In this document: in pieces, positions 36,501-44,996 of the stretch
Layout: every line of letters starts with the position of its first letter
How positions within the stretch are numbered: position 1 is the first letter of the stretch
NCBI GenBank assembly: GCA_943788725.1
Contig: CALSRJ010000002.1
Span: forward strand, 124,001-188,000
Direction of reading: 5' to 3'
Origin: an uncultured Flavobacteriales bacterium
GTDB taxonomy: Bacteria > Bacteroidota > Bacteroidia > Flavobacteriales_G > Salibacteraceae
Length of the DNA: 64,000 bases
The notes under the pieces: model-generated
The model's database searches: none
Told to the model about the DNA's origin: nothing
What the model saw: the letters and a program-made list of their open reading frames with translations, nothing else
Position numbers and translations under genes: made by a program

Positions 36501-37588
36501 TACTCGTGGCTTTGGATGACGCGGTGCCCTCCTTCCATGAGGTACCTGTCTCGACTGAATCGATCGAGGTCGGCTTGAACCATTTCACTGCACAGCTCTT
36601 CCACCGTTCGCTTTGGCACCCAGCCTAGCTCTTTCTTGGCTTTTGAAGCATCGCCAACGAGCAATTCAACTTCAGTCGGACGGAAATAGCTTGGGTCGAT
36701 TTCTACGACTACTTCACCGGTCGCTTTGTCTATTCCTTTTTCATCTACACCGCTTCCTTGCCATTCGAATTCAACGCCGATATGTTTGAAGGACATCTCT
36801 ACAAACGCCCGAACCGTGATGGTGGTTCCTGTAGCCAACACATAATCATCTGGCTTATCTTGCTGAAGCATCAGCCACATTCCTTCTACGTAATCTTGGG
36901 CGTGTCCCCAATCCCTTTGCGCATCCAGATTTCCGAGAAATAACTTGCTCTGCAAGCCCATCTTGTACTTTGCTGCTGCTCGCGTAATCTTACGCGTTAC
37001 GAAAGTCTCACCCCGAAGTGGAGATTCATGGTTGAAAAGGATACCGTTACAGGTAAACATGTCGTACGCTTCTCGGTAGTTCTTGCAAATCCAAAAAGCA
37101 TAGAGCTTCGCCACGCCGTATGGACTTCTTGGGTAGAATGGCGTCTCCTCGTTTTGAGGAATCTCTTGCACTTTGCCATAGAGCTCACTGGTGGATGCCT
37201 GATAGAATTTGGTAGTCTTCACCAGACCAAGGATGCGAATGGCTTCCAAGATGCGAAGGGTTCCAACAGCATCTGAATTTGCCGTGTATTCTGGCGTTTC
37301 GAAGGAAACCTTTACATGGCTCTGGGCTGCTAGGTTGTAAATTTCATCCGGCTGTGTTTCTTGGATGATGCGGATCAGGTTCGTGCTGTCGGTCAAGTCG
37401 CCGTAGTGCAGTTTGAAGCGGCGATTCTTCTCATGCGGATCCTGGTACAGGTGATCGATTCTTTCCGTGTTGAAGAGGCTGCTTCGGCGCTTGATTCCGT
37501 GTACCACATAGTCTTTCTTCAAGAGAAATTCAGCCAGGTACGCTCCATCTTGGCCCGTAATTCCTGTGATCAGTGCGACTTTTGACAT
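36500..37588 (-). CDS. gmd: GDP-mannose 4,6-dehydratase
   Basis: A 362-residue enzyme that converts GDP-mannose to GDP-4-keto-6-deoxymannose, the first step to GDP-L-fucose. It has the GITGQDG nucleotide-binding loop (residues 9-15), the [15 protein letters not shown] loop, the catalytic Tyr and Lys in [12 protein letters not shown], and [10 protein letters not shown]. The ATG at 37588 gives the usual [15 protein letters not shown] start; an upstream extension from 37669 adds a non-conserved arm that would overlap the promoter and the divergent gene. It is the first gene of a five-gene operon ending with the second Wzi-like gene. Confidence 0.97.
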
Positions 37589-37593
37589 GGCCA

Positions 37594-37601
37594 CGAAGGT
37601 A
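37594..37601 (-). promoter_or_regulatory. Possible -7 box at the gmd start
   Basis: The minus strand reads TACCTTCG, one base from TAnnTTTG, five bases before the gmd ATG. As with gldA this would give a nearly leaderless message. It supports the ATG at 37588. Confidence 0.35.
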
Positions 37602-37656
37602 AGTACCCTGTGAAAAAGCTGGATACAAAATCGACGAGTCTTTGTAGTATTGAAAC

Positions 37657-38691
37657 ATGAAGCACGCATGGCACTTATTGCTCCTACTTCTCCTCACGGG
37701 GTGTGGAACTGAGCAGCAACAGATTTCAATCCCTACGGAACCAGAATGGGCTCCCTTGGAACGAATTACATCCGCGCACCTACGGGGAATGCACTGTATA
37801 TCTGACAGCATGGCTTGGGCAAGCGGTACTCAAGGCACGGTTCTCTTATGCATTGATGGCTTGCATTGGTCAGAAGTTTCCATACCAATGGCGAAGAATC
37901 AAGACCTGCGTGACATCCATGGCTTTGACAGAAACAATGCCGTAGCCATTAGCGCGGGAAATGGAGTCAGCATTTATCGAACGGGTGATGGCGGCAAGAG
38001 TTGGCGAATCGCCTATGAGGATACGCACCGAGTGGTCTTCTTCGACGGACTTGATTTTAATGCTTCGGGGTTCGGTGTTGCCTATGGCGATCCGATGGAC
38101 GGCAAAATGGCGCTGTTGATGAGTCAAGATTTCGGCGCTACTTGGAAGGCAGTCGAAGATTCACTTCGCCCTGAATTGGATTCAAACGAAGCAGGTTATG
38201 CAGCCAGTGGAACGGGAATCATTGTAACCGACAGCACGGTTATCATAGCGACTGGAGGGGGACCCAAGAGTCGCATGTTTGTCTTCGACCATGTTTGGAA
38301 CCTCTTAGAAGAACACCTCATTCCTATCGAAAGTGGTGCAGGCAGTGGTATATTCTCCATCTGCTCTCAAAATGGTAAGTCATTCATCGCCGTCGGAGGG
38401 AGTTATATAGACAGCGCCAACACCACCTCCAATTGTGCTGTTGCTATTGATGGGGAAGCTTGGCTTCCGATCACAGTGCAGAACCCTGGAGGATACAGAT
38501 CCTGTGTCTCCATCACGGCGAATGGGGAACATGCCGTAGCGGTTGGCAGATCAGGAAGTGACCTCACCAGAGATGGAGGGCTCACATGGAAGTCCATTGG
38601 AAAGGAAGGATACTTTACTTGCGACCTGTTTGGCATGAACGGATGGGCAGCAGGCCGGAATGGGAAGATGGCTCGGCTCGTTTGGAAATAA
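37657..38691 (+). CDS. BNR/YCF48-like repeat lipoprotein
   Basis: A 344-residue secreted lipoprotein with a signal peptide and lipobox (LLLTGC, Cys at residue 16). The mature part is built from beta-propeller-like repeats with Asp-box and photosystem assembly (YCF48)-like pieces: [27 protein letters not shown] and [12 protein letters not shown]. Such propellers bind ligands or partners at the cell surface; no enzyme residues are evident. It is transcribed alone, divergent from gmd, and ends at a good terminator. Confidence 0.8.
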   Translation: MKHAWHLLLLLLLTGCGTEQQQISIPTEPEWAPLERITSAHLRGMHCISDSMAWASGTQGTVLLCIDGLHWSEVSIPMAKNQDLRDIHGFDRNNAVAISAGNGVSIYRTGDGGKSWRIAYEDTHRVVFFDGLDFNASGFGVAYGDPMDGKMALLMSQDFGATWKAVEDSLRPELDSNEAGYAASGTGIIVTDSTVIIATGGGPKSRMFVFDHVWNLLEEHLIPIESGAGSGIFSICSQNGKSFIAVGGSYIDSANTTSNCAVAIDGEAWLPITVQNPGGYRSCVSITANGEHAVAVGRSGSDLTRDGGLTWKSIGKEGYFTCDLFGMNGWAAGRNGKMARLVWK

Positions 38692-38695
38692 AAAA

Positions 38696-38712
38696 AGCCG
38701 CACTTGGCGGCT
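38696..38712. terminator. Bidirectional intrinsic terminator
   Basis: A 6 bp stem (AGCCGC at 38696-38701, GCGGCT at 38707-38712) with a five-base loop. The minus strand runs directly into a T-tract, and the plus strand has a T-rich stretch further on. It lies between the BNR-like lipoprotein gene and the convergent frameshifted gene. Confidence 0.8.
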
Positions 38713-38733
38713 CTTCTTGTTTCGTTTTTTTTG

Positions 38734-39314
38734 TCAATGGAGGCCATTGCTTGAATCAGTGTGCCTAGCGTTGTATTCTCTTACTGCGGCAGGCGAAAGG
38801 TTTGGCGTGTACTCCTTTGACTTCACCTTGGCATAAATTTCAGGATCGTCTTGGAAGTACTTTGCCATTTTCTTTTGGTCCTTGAAGCTATTGGCTCCTT
38901 TTGGGATATCCCTCAGAACTTGCATTTTTTCTTGCCCTTCTTTCATTAGAAAGTATGTAGCGCCCGCGCTGTTATGCAAGGCATAGCATGTCATGGCACC
39001 TCTTACTTCTACCTGTAGCAATTGGGATCCGTATCCTTTGGGGATTTTGTCTTTCACAACAAACAGCTTATTGCCCTTCCCAACGGCAAGCAAGTCCTTG
39101 CGCTTGTGCTTTCGAATTTCACCGTCTGGGTGCATCAACCATGCGTTGGTATGCTCCATCAGATGGGTAGAGCGGTCATTTACCTTTCCAAAAACGTATC
39201 GTTCGGGTTTTCTTTCAAGACCACGAAGCCGTCTATATCAAAGTCTTCTGGGTCTTTTTGAGCATAAGAGCTGCTCACTAGCAGGGCCATTACGGCAATC
39301 AGGGTAATTCTCAT
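38734..39314 (-). pseudogene. Secreted hypothetical protein, interrupted by a frameshift
   Basis: One gene of about 193 residues read in two frames. The first part starts at the ATG at 39314 with a signal peptide (MRITLIAVMALLVSSSYAQ) and continues to DGFVVLKENPNDTF, then stops at a TAA (39180-39182). The second part continues in the next frame as GKVNDRSTHLMEHTNAW to the stop at 38734. The join is a run of five T on the minus strand (39190-39194); one more T would restore a single open frame. The order signal peptide, ENPNDTFxGKV, and a following globular domain fit a secreted protein family of Bacteroidota, function unknown. An alternative start inside the second frame at 39159 lacks a signal peptide. 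Confidence 0.75.
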
Positions 39315-39387
39315 AGTAGTTAAACGTTCGGGTTTGAGTCAAAAATAACCTTGTCTCGAAAACGACCACATCAAAAACGACAAAACC

Positions 39388-40170
39388 CTATCGAACGATG
39401 AACCAGTTGTTGAGCAAGTTCTCTTTGTTATAGCGCATCTCCTCACCCGTAACATGGTCCGTCACCATCTTTCCTGCTGCCTTGGCAATGGCGTGTCCAG
39501 CACCTGTATCCCATTCCATAGTAGGCCCAAACCTCGGATAAATATCAGCCAGACCTTCAGCTACCAAACAAATTTTCAAGCTAGAGCCCATAGAAGCGAA
39601 ATCGATCTCGCCTTTTTCGGCTTTCAGTTCATCCACAAATGTTTGTGTTTCAGGGCTGAAGTGGCTGCGACTAGCAACAACTATGTACGGCACTTCAGGC
39701 TTTGAAACGGGAATGGATGTCTTGGCACTCAGAATCTGATCGATCGAAGTAGTTGGCTCAACCTCTTCTGCCACCCAAGCTTCTACACCTACATTTCCTA
39801 CAAATAACTTCTTAAGTACAGGCGCATATATGATCCCATAAGTCGGGAGTCCATTTTCGATAAGGGCAATGTTGACAGTGAATTCGCCGTTCTTTTTGAT
39901 GAACTCTTTGGTACCATCGAGTGGATCCACCAACCAGAACGTACTCCAATCCTTGCGCTCGGCGTAACTCATCTCTTTTCCTTCTTCGCTTAGAATGGGA
40001 ATGCCTGTATCTTTTAAGTAGGCCATGATGGCGAGGTGGCTATTGCGATCTGCCTCGGTAAGCGGACTTTTATCCTCCTTGGTTTCTACGTCAAATTCCC
40101 TTGCGTAGACCTTCATGATCTCTTCACCGGCCTTCAATGAAGCCTCGATCAGAATGCGTTCGAATTTCAT
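39388..40170 (-). CDS. cysQ: 3'(2'),5'-bisphosphate nucleotidase CysQ
   Basis: A 260-residue inositol-phosphatase-fold enzyme that removes the 3'-phosphate from PAP (and from PAPS), recycling the by-product of sulfate reduction and sulfotransfer. The metal-binding motifs are EEGKEMSY and WLVDPLDGTKEFIKKNGEFTVN, with WDTGAGHAIAKAAG near the C-terminus. The ATG at 40170 is preferred; a start at 40257 would put a terminator hairpin inside the coding region. It pairs in function with cysC, cysD and cysN at 47492-50319, though it is not in their operon. Confidence 0.92.
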   Translation of the reverse strand: MKFERILIEASLKAGEEIMKVYAREFDVETKEDKSPLTEADRNSHLAIMAYLKDTGIPILSEEGKEMSYAERKDWSTFWLVDPLDGTKEFIKKNGEFTVNIALIENGLPTYGIIYAPVLKKLFVGNVGVEAWVAEEVEPTTSIDQILSAKTSIPVSKPEVPYIVVASRSHFSPETQTFVDELKAEKGEIDFASMGSSLKICLVAEGLADIYPRFGPTMEWDTGAGHAIAKAAGKMVTDHVTGEEMRYNKENLLNNWFIVR

Positions 40171-40226
40171 GGGTGCAAGTATACACAAGAGCAAAACGAC
40201 GACCTTCATGTCTCCAAAATAGAAAA

Positions 40227-40250
40227 GGCCCTTTCCGTGAGGAAAGGACC
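40227..40250 (-). terminator. Terminator of the type IX cargo gene
   Basis: GGTCCTTTCC and GGAAAGGGCC on the minus strand form a stem of 9 pairs with one mismatch and a four-base loop, followed by TTTTCTATTTT. It lies between the stop at 40274 and the cysQ start. Confidence 0.8.
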
Positions 40251-40273
40251 AATTCACGCCACGCTACTAGCTG

Positions 40274-41332
40274 TTAGTGGACCACTTGGAATCGAGAGAA
40301 CATTTCGGGATGGTCCTTTCCCGACAAGATGTAGATGCCTGATGGCCAATCGCTGACATTCAGTCTGATCTTTTGATCGGTCATTTGCTGGGTTGAAATT
40401 TGTGTGACTCGTCGTCCATCCAATGCGATTACGTCGAAAAGAATAGGGTCGGTCTTGATGAATTCCTGGCTGAATTCAAAGGTGATTTGCTGAGTCGCTG
40501 GGTTTGGATATCCATACACCAAGAGAGGGGCGTGAGGACCATCATCCAAGCCAACTGGCCAATTCATAGGACTGCCACCGTTTCCTTGATCACCATCATC
40601 GTCGTCATCGTCGCCTGGAATGGTGTGGTCAATCGCGGGTGCTTGATTTTTGAATTTAAGGATGGCTCCTTCCGCGGGCGTATCGCCTAAGAGTCTAAAA
40701 TCGCCGCGGCGAATGTCCGGGTTGGAAGGGTTATCCGCCAGGGTAATGATATTTAAGAAATTGTATGCCGTGTCCATGCGAATCACACCAGTTGCCGGCC
40801 CCCAAGCTGAGGTCCCTGTGGAGTAAGAACTACCATTGGTGTTGACCAAGAACGATCCAACGTGCGCTTCAAAGTCTCCCGTATTTGGATAGACCCATAT
40901 CTGGAAATTCATGTACTCAGCTTCTTCGCCATAATTAAATCCGACGTTTTCATACTGAACCTTGATTACTCGATTTGTGTCCTTTTTCTGACCTTCAATG
41001 AGGTAGGAAATCTCTGTATCATCACGAAGTACAAATCCTCCAGAAAAAAGAAAGGTCGCCTTGGTTCCATCTTTTAAAAGTTGAAATGAACCCTCACGAC
41101 TGATCTTAAATCCGTCATCGCCATTTGCGCGATAGATCTCTGAAAAGCATAGGAATTTCTCTTTGTTCAAGTCTAAAAAATACCCCTCAGCAGGTACTTC
41201 AATGACAGTAGCTCCTGTGAGCTCTGAATATGTAGCGGCTTCGTACTCGAAGTCGTAGCTCTGTGCCAAGCCTATAGATGCGATCATTGAGAGCGCTGTG
41301 GCAAGGATTGATGTTAGCGTAATTGTTTTCAT
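40274..41332 (-). CDS. Secreted protein with type IX sorting domain
   Basis: A 352-residue secreted protein with a signal peptide (about residues 1-23, ending GLAQ). The N-terminal two thirds are a beta-rich domain I do not recognise. A run of Asp (GDDDDDDGDQGNGG) near residues 241-254 forms a linker. The C-terminus is a type A sorting domain, with VYGYPNPATQQITFEF and DWPSGIYIL, cleaved and attached by the type IX system. SprA, encoded in the same window, is part of the translocon. Function of the main domain unknown. A terminator follows. Confidence 0.82.
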   Translation of the reverse strand: MKTITLTSILATALSMIASIGLAQSYDFEYEAATYSELTGATVIEVPAEGYFLDLNKEKFLCFSEIYRANGDDGFKISREGSFQLLKDGTKATFLFSGGFVLRDDTEISYLIEGQKKDTNRVIKVQYENVGFNYGEEAEYMNFQIWVYPNTGDFEAHVGSFLVNTNGSSYSTGTSAWGPATGVIRMDTAYNFLNIITLADNPSNPDIRRGDFRLLGDTPAEGAILKFKNQAPAIDHTIPGDDDDDDGDQGNGGSPMNWPVGLDDGPHAPLLVYGYPNPATQQITFEFSQEFIKTDPILFDVIALDGRRVTQISTQQMTDQKIRLNVSDWPSGIYILSGKDHPEMFSRFQVVH

Positions 41333-41438
41333 GAGTGCTTGTTTGCGTTATATACAAGACTCACAGATCGAGCAAACATTTCAGCAAATGAGAATTCGAG
41401 GGCTTCGCTTGAGCATCCGAAGAGATCGGATGAGAATT

Positions 41439-42179
41439 TTAAAAGGAGTGATTGCGTAAAAGATCGATCAATTGGCTTCGGTAGGAGTTAGACACCACTA
41501 CTTCTGAGCCATCTGAGAGGATGACCATGCCAATTCCCTGCTTTTCGAAAGTGCGTATATGCAGCAAATTCACCAAGTGCGATTGATGCACCCGCAAGAA
41601 TCCTCGGGGGCCGAGTTTGGCGTCGACGTCTTTGAGGGTCCGAGAGATGACGAGCTTTTCTCCGCTCGTCAAATAAAGCGTAGTGTAATTACTACTCGAC
41701 TGTGCGCGGACAATTTCTTCAGGATCAACCAATTGTACCCGTTCTGCCGTGAATACCGCAATCTTCTCGCTTTGGATGACTGCGGGTTCTTCAACCGACC
41801 GCTCGCTGATTCTTTTATTCGCTTTCTCAATCGCCGCTTTCAATTCTTCCGGATCAATCGGCTTCAAGAGGTAGTCAATAACACTCGCCCGAATTGCTTC
41901 AATGGCAAATTCTTCGTAGGCGGTCGTAATGATCACCAAGGGTTCAGGATGCTCATCCGAAGTGCTTATTTGGTCCAGCACGTCAAATCCAGTTCCATCA
42001 GGGAGATTGATGTCTAAAAAGATCAGGTCGATTTCATTTTTAGCACATACTTCCAAGGCTTGCTTTACCGATCCAGCTAAATGCAGCGTCAACCCTTCCG
42101 AAAAGAACTTCGTCAAGTTGCGCTCAAGCGACCTTCGAAGTGCTGGTTCGTCCTCTACTATGAGTATGGTGGTAATCAT
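41439..42179 (-). CDS. LytTR-family response regulator, partner of the TPR kinase
   Basis: A 246-residue response regulator. The receiver domain (about 1-120) has E9/D10, the phosphoacceptor D56 in LIFLDINLPDGTG, and K106 in DYLLKPIDP. The LytTR DNA-binding domain (about 140-243) has RVQLVDPEEIVRAQSSSNYTTLYL and RGFLRVHQSHLVNL. Its start overlaps the stop of the histidine kinase gene by four bases (ATGA), so the two form a coupled two-component pair. Target genes are not evident. Confidence 0.95.
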   Translation of the reverse strand: MITTILIVEDEPALRRSLERNLTKFFSEGLTLHLAGSVKQALEVCAKNEIDLIFLDINLPDGTGFDVLDQISTSDEHPEPLVIITTAYEEFAIEAIRASVIDYLLKPIDPEELKAAIEKANKRISERSVEEPAVIQSEKIAVFTAERVQLVDPEEIVRAQSSSNYTTLYLTSGEKLVISRTLKDVDAKLGPRGFLRVHQSHLVNLLHIRTFEKQGIGMVILSDGSEVVVSNSYRSQLIDLLRNHSF

Positions 42180-44068
42180 CTGCTTTTGAATTCGCCGCTG
42201 CCAAGGTAAATCAAGATGCTCGCACCCCTTGCACCCTCTTTTCGCTCTTTCACCTTTAACTGAAGGCGTTGACCTGATTCCTTGGACAACAATTGCAAGC
42301 GCTTTTGAATGAGTTGCATTCCAATGGAGGCGTGCTCCCCGTTTGACTCCTCTTTAGGCGTAAACCCAGGGCCATTATCCGACACTTCGCATACCGTCTC
42401 TTCGCCTTCTTTAAAGAAATGTACCCGAATGACTCCCTTTTCATCCATCAATTTTCGCACACCGTGTAGCACTGCATCTTCTACAATGGGCTGCAGAACC
42501 ATGCTTGGCAAAGCTGTTCCATAAAGAGGTTCATCGGCAGAGACCTCAAATTCAAACGAATGATCGGATCGAAGCTGCTCCAATTCTAAATAACGCGTCA
42601 GAAGGGTCATCTCTCGCTCTATGGTTGTCATGGAGTGCTCGGCGGCTTCGAGAAAATTTCGCATCAATTTAGAAAACTTCGAAAGGTAGCGGCTCGCTTC
42701 GCCGGCATTGTGTTCTTCAATGTAGTTGCCGATGGCACCCAAGGTATTGAACAGAAAATGCGGATTCATCTGGAGCTGAATCGCCTTCAGTTGATAATGT
42801 TGTAGGTCCATCTGGAGCCGATGACCTTCCTTCAAGGATCGGGTTCGCATCCACCAAACAACCACCAATCCCATCATGATCACCATGAGCAAAATGGCAA
42901 GGTACCAAAGCCTTTCCCGCTCGACACGTACTTGATTCAACGCTTCCCTCTGCTGCAAATCACGGATCTCATTCTCCTTTTGCATCAGGTCATAGAGGTC
43001 GTTGAAGGAAGTGAGCTTTTTCGCTACATCGTCACTGTAAATCTGAGATATACTACTCACCAATTCCTTGAGATATTGATTCGCTCGTTCGTAATTCCCC
43101 ATCCTCATGCACACGTCCGCCATATTCGCCATAGCGTCGTTCTTGATCGATTGGTAGCCCAGTGAGTCTGCAAGTTGAAAGCAGTCATTGAACATCTCAA
43201 GGGCTTTATCAAACTTCCCTAAGCCTTGGTAGATGTTACCCAAATTGTTGAAATTGCCCGCCATCCCATAGGGCAATTGCAGTTCACGGTTGATCTTCAA
43301 AGAAGCCATTTGGTATTTCAGAGCCGTCTCGAAATCCCCGCGGTTCTTCATCACCAATCCAAGGTTGTTGTAATCCCCGGCAACGTAGGAGCGACCGCCC
43401 AAGGCAGAATCAATGGCCAAGGTCTTTCTAAAGTACGCCTCGGCTTCTTTGTATTCCTTGGATTCGAGGTGTACGTTTCCAATGTTGTTTAGGTTGGCGG
43501 CCATCTGCGAGCTGTCTCCGCGCTCGGTATGGATTTCCAAGGCCTTGTCAAAGTAGTCCAAGGCTCCACTGAAATCCTTTTGCTTCAGCAGCACATTGCC
43601 CGTCAATGTCAACGCTTTTGCCTCGCTCGAAATATCCTCGGCTTCCTTGGCGTAACGCAAGCCTTGTTCGGCCTCAATGATCGCGTTCTTTATGTCAGAC
43701 AACCGGTAGCTGCACTGCGCCATGCCTACATGACTTCGCGCCAACACCTGCAAATTGTTGTTTTGCTTCGCTAATTCGCTTACCGTGAGAAAATTCAATT
43801 TAGCCTTTGGATACTCGTTCATTGTGAAGAGGGCCTCCGCGCGCATCAGTTCCAACCACTCTCCAGAAAACCCATGAGTCCCGTCGAGAAGGGTGAGGGA
43901 ATCGACCATTTGCAAGGCCTTTTGAGGACTAGACCCACTCAATCGCTCGAATTCTTTGATCAGTACCTCGCTGTTTTGTCCCTGCACCGAAAAGCTAATG
44001 ATGCTCGCTATGAACATCACTGAAGCACGCTGCTTCACCCTCGTGTATAAAGTTTCGGAATCAAACAT
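42176..44068 (-). CDS. TPR-containing LytS-type sensor histidine kinase
   Basis: A 630-residue kinase. A signal-like hydrophobic segment lies near the N-terminus (about 18-31). A long sensor section of tetratricopeptide repeats follows (about 50-350, for example LNNIGNVHLESKEYKEAEAYF). One transmembrane helix (about 388-408) leads to a His_kinase domain with the phosphoacceptor His in QMNPHFLFNTLGAIGNY (about residue 437), and a HATPase domain ends the protein (VCEVSDNGPGF, SIGMQLIQKRL). The TPR part is probably periplasmic and would sense a protein or peptide. It lies 48 bases after an aldehyde dehydrogenase homologue. The ATG at 44068 was chosen over 44092; an ATG at 44017 is also possible. 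Confidence 0.92.
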   Translation of the reverse strand: MFDSETLYTRVKQRASVMFIASIISFSVQGQNSEVLIKEFERLSGSSPQKALQMVDSLTLLDGTHGFSGEWLELMRAEALFTMNEYPKAKLNFLTVSELAKQNNNLQVLARSHVGMAQCSYRLSDIKNAIIEAEQGLRYAKEAEDISSEAKALTLTGNVLLKQKDFSGALDYFDKALEIHTERGDSSQMAANLNNIGNVHLESKEYKEAEAYFRKTLAIDSALGGRSYVAGDYNNLGLVMKNRGDFETALKYQMASLKINRELQLPYGMAGNFNNLGNIYQGLGKFDKALEMFNDCFQLADSLGYQSIKNDAMANMADVCMRMGNYERANQYLKELVSSISQIYSDDVAKKLTSFNDLYDLMQKENEIRDLQQREALNQVRVERERLWYLAILLMVIMMGLVVVWWMRTRSLKEGHRLQMDLQHYQLKAIQLQMNPHFLFNTLGAIGNYIEEHNAGEASRYLSKFSKLMRNFLEAAEHSMTTIEREMTLLTRYLELEQLRSDHSFEFEVSADEPLYGTALPSMVLQPIVEDAVLHGVRKLMDEKGVIRVHFFKEGEETVCEVSDNGPGFTPKEESNGEHASIGMQLIQKRLQLLSKESGQRLQLKVKERKEGARGASILIYLGSGEFKSR

Positions 44069-44116
44069 TGCGGTTGGTTGAGAGGTCACCAAATTAGACG
44101 ATTCTTGGAATAAGGA

Positions 44117-44983
44117 TCAATAACCTCCTCCCGAAGACGCACTCTCTTGCACGGGATGCCATGTGGTTTTGACTTCCTGCGTATCGAGAATCTTGTATGG
44201 GTCTTGCTCGGTTGAAATAGCGGACCAATGGATCAATCGCTTGACATTCTCCGATGCAACCATAAGCTCCTTCAGGTCTACCCCGCTGCGAGCGATGACA
44301 AGCGCATTCACGTCGAGGTGGGATGCCATATGGGGCAATAGCTCCTGCCCTTCTCCTGTAAGGATGTTTACGACCCCGCTTGGCACGTCAGAATTCTGGA
44401 TTACTTCCCCAAAGCTTACGGCCGAAATTGCCTTCATTTGGGATGCCAATACAATGACGCTGTTTCCCCCCGCAATGATCGGAGCCAGCGTACTGATCAG
44501 TCCCAGTAGTGGGGATTCTTCAGGAAGAATGGCTGCTACTACCCCTGTGGGTTCGTGCACCGAAAAATTAAAATGCGCGGTCGCCGTCGGGTTTACCGCA
44601 CTGAATAGAGCTGAGTACTTATCACACCACCCAGCATAATAAACCAGCCGATCGATGGATGTGTCCACCTCTTTTTTTGCCTGTTGCTTTGACAATCCCA
44701 GCACTTGCATCTCTGCTGTGAATGCGTCGCGTCTTGTTTCAAGCATTTCGGCCAATCGATATAAGATCTGACCCCGATTGTAGGCGGTCATATTTGCCCA
44801 TCCCGCTTGAGCCTTGCGCGCAACCACAACGGCATTACGAAAATCTTTTCGCGAGGCGAGACAGAGGTTAGCTACTACTCCACCTTTTTCATCCTTGATG
44901 GGATAGGACCTTCCACTTTCCGTTCTTGGAAATTTACCTCCGATGAAGAGTTTGTAAGTCTTTTTGATGTCTAGTCTTGGCAT
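44117..44983 (-). CDS. Non-catalytic aldehyde dehydrogenase domain protein (ALDH16 C-terminal half-like)
   Basis: A 288-residue protein related to the NAD-binding N-terminal part of aldehyde dehydrogenases. The region around LFIGGKFPRTESGRSYPIKD, YAGWCDKYSALFSAVNPT and GGNSVIVLASQ matches. The PWNF motif reads LPEESP, and there is no FTGS, LELGG or catalytic Cys, so it cannot act as a dehydrogenase alone. It ends TTWHPVQESA. In ALDH16 enzymes a full dehydrogenase domain is followed by a truncated, inactive second domain of about this size; here the two would be separate polypeptides. The ATG at 44983 lies 13 bases after the preceding dehydrogenase stop. The upstream TTG at 45004 is less likely. 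Confidence 0.85.
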   Translation of the reverse strand: MPRLDIKKTYKLFIGGKFPRTESGRSYPIKDEKGGVVANLCLASRKDFRNAVVVARKAQAGWANMTAYNRGQILYRLAEMLETRRDAFTAEMQVLGLSKQQAKKEVDTSIDRLVYYAGWCDKYSALFSAVNPTATAHFNFSVHEPTGVVAAILPEESPLLGLISTLAPIIAGGNSVIVLASQMKAISAVSFGEVIQNSDVPSGVVNILTGEGQELLPHMASHLDVNALVIARSGVDLKELMVASENVKRLIHWSAISTEQDPYKILDTQEVKTTWHPVQESASSGGGY

Positions 44984-44996
44984 GGATGTTTTCTTT

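Noticed and set aside
35970-36578. A 202-residue open frame on the plus strand across fcl and gmd
   Set aside because: The fcl and gmd genes are clear; this is an antisense shadow.
40171-40257. An N-terminal extension of CysQ with a hydrophobic stretch
   Set aside because: It would cover the terminator hairpin of the preceding gene and is not conserved; the ATG at 40170 gives the normal start.
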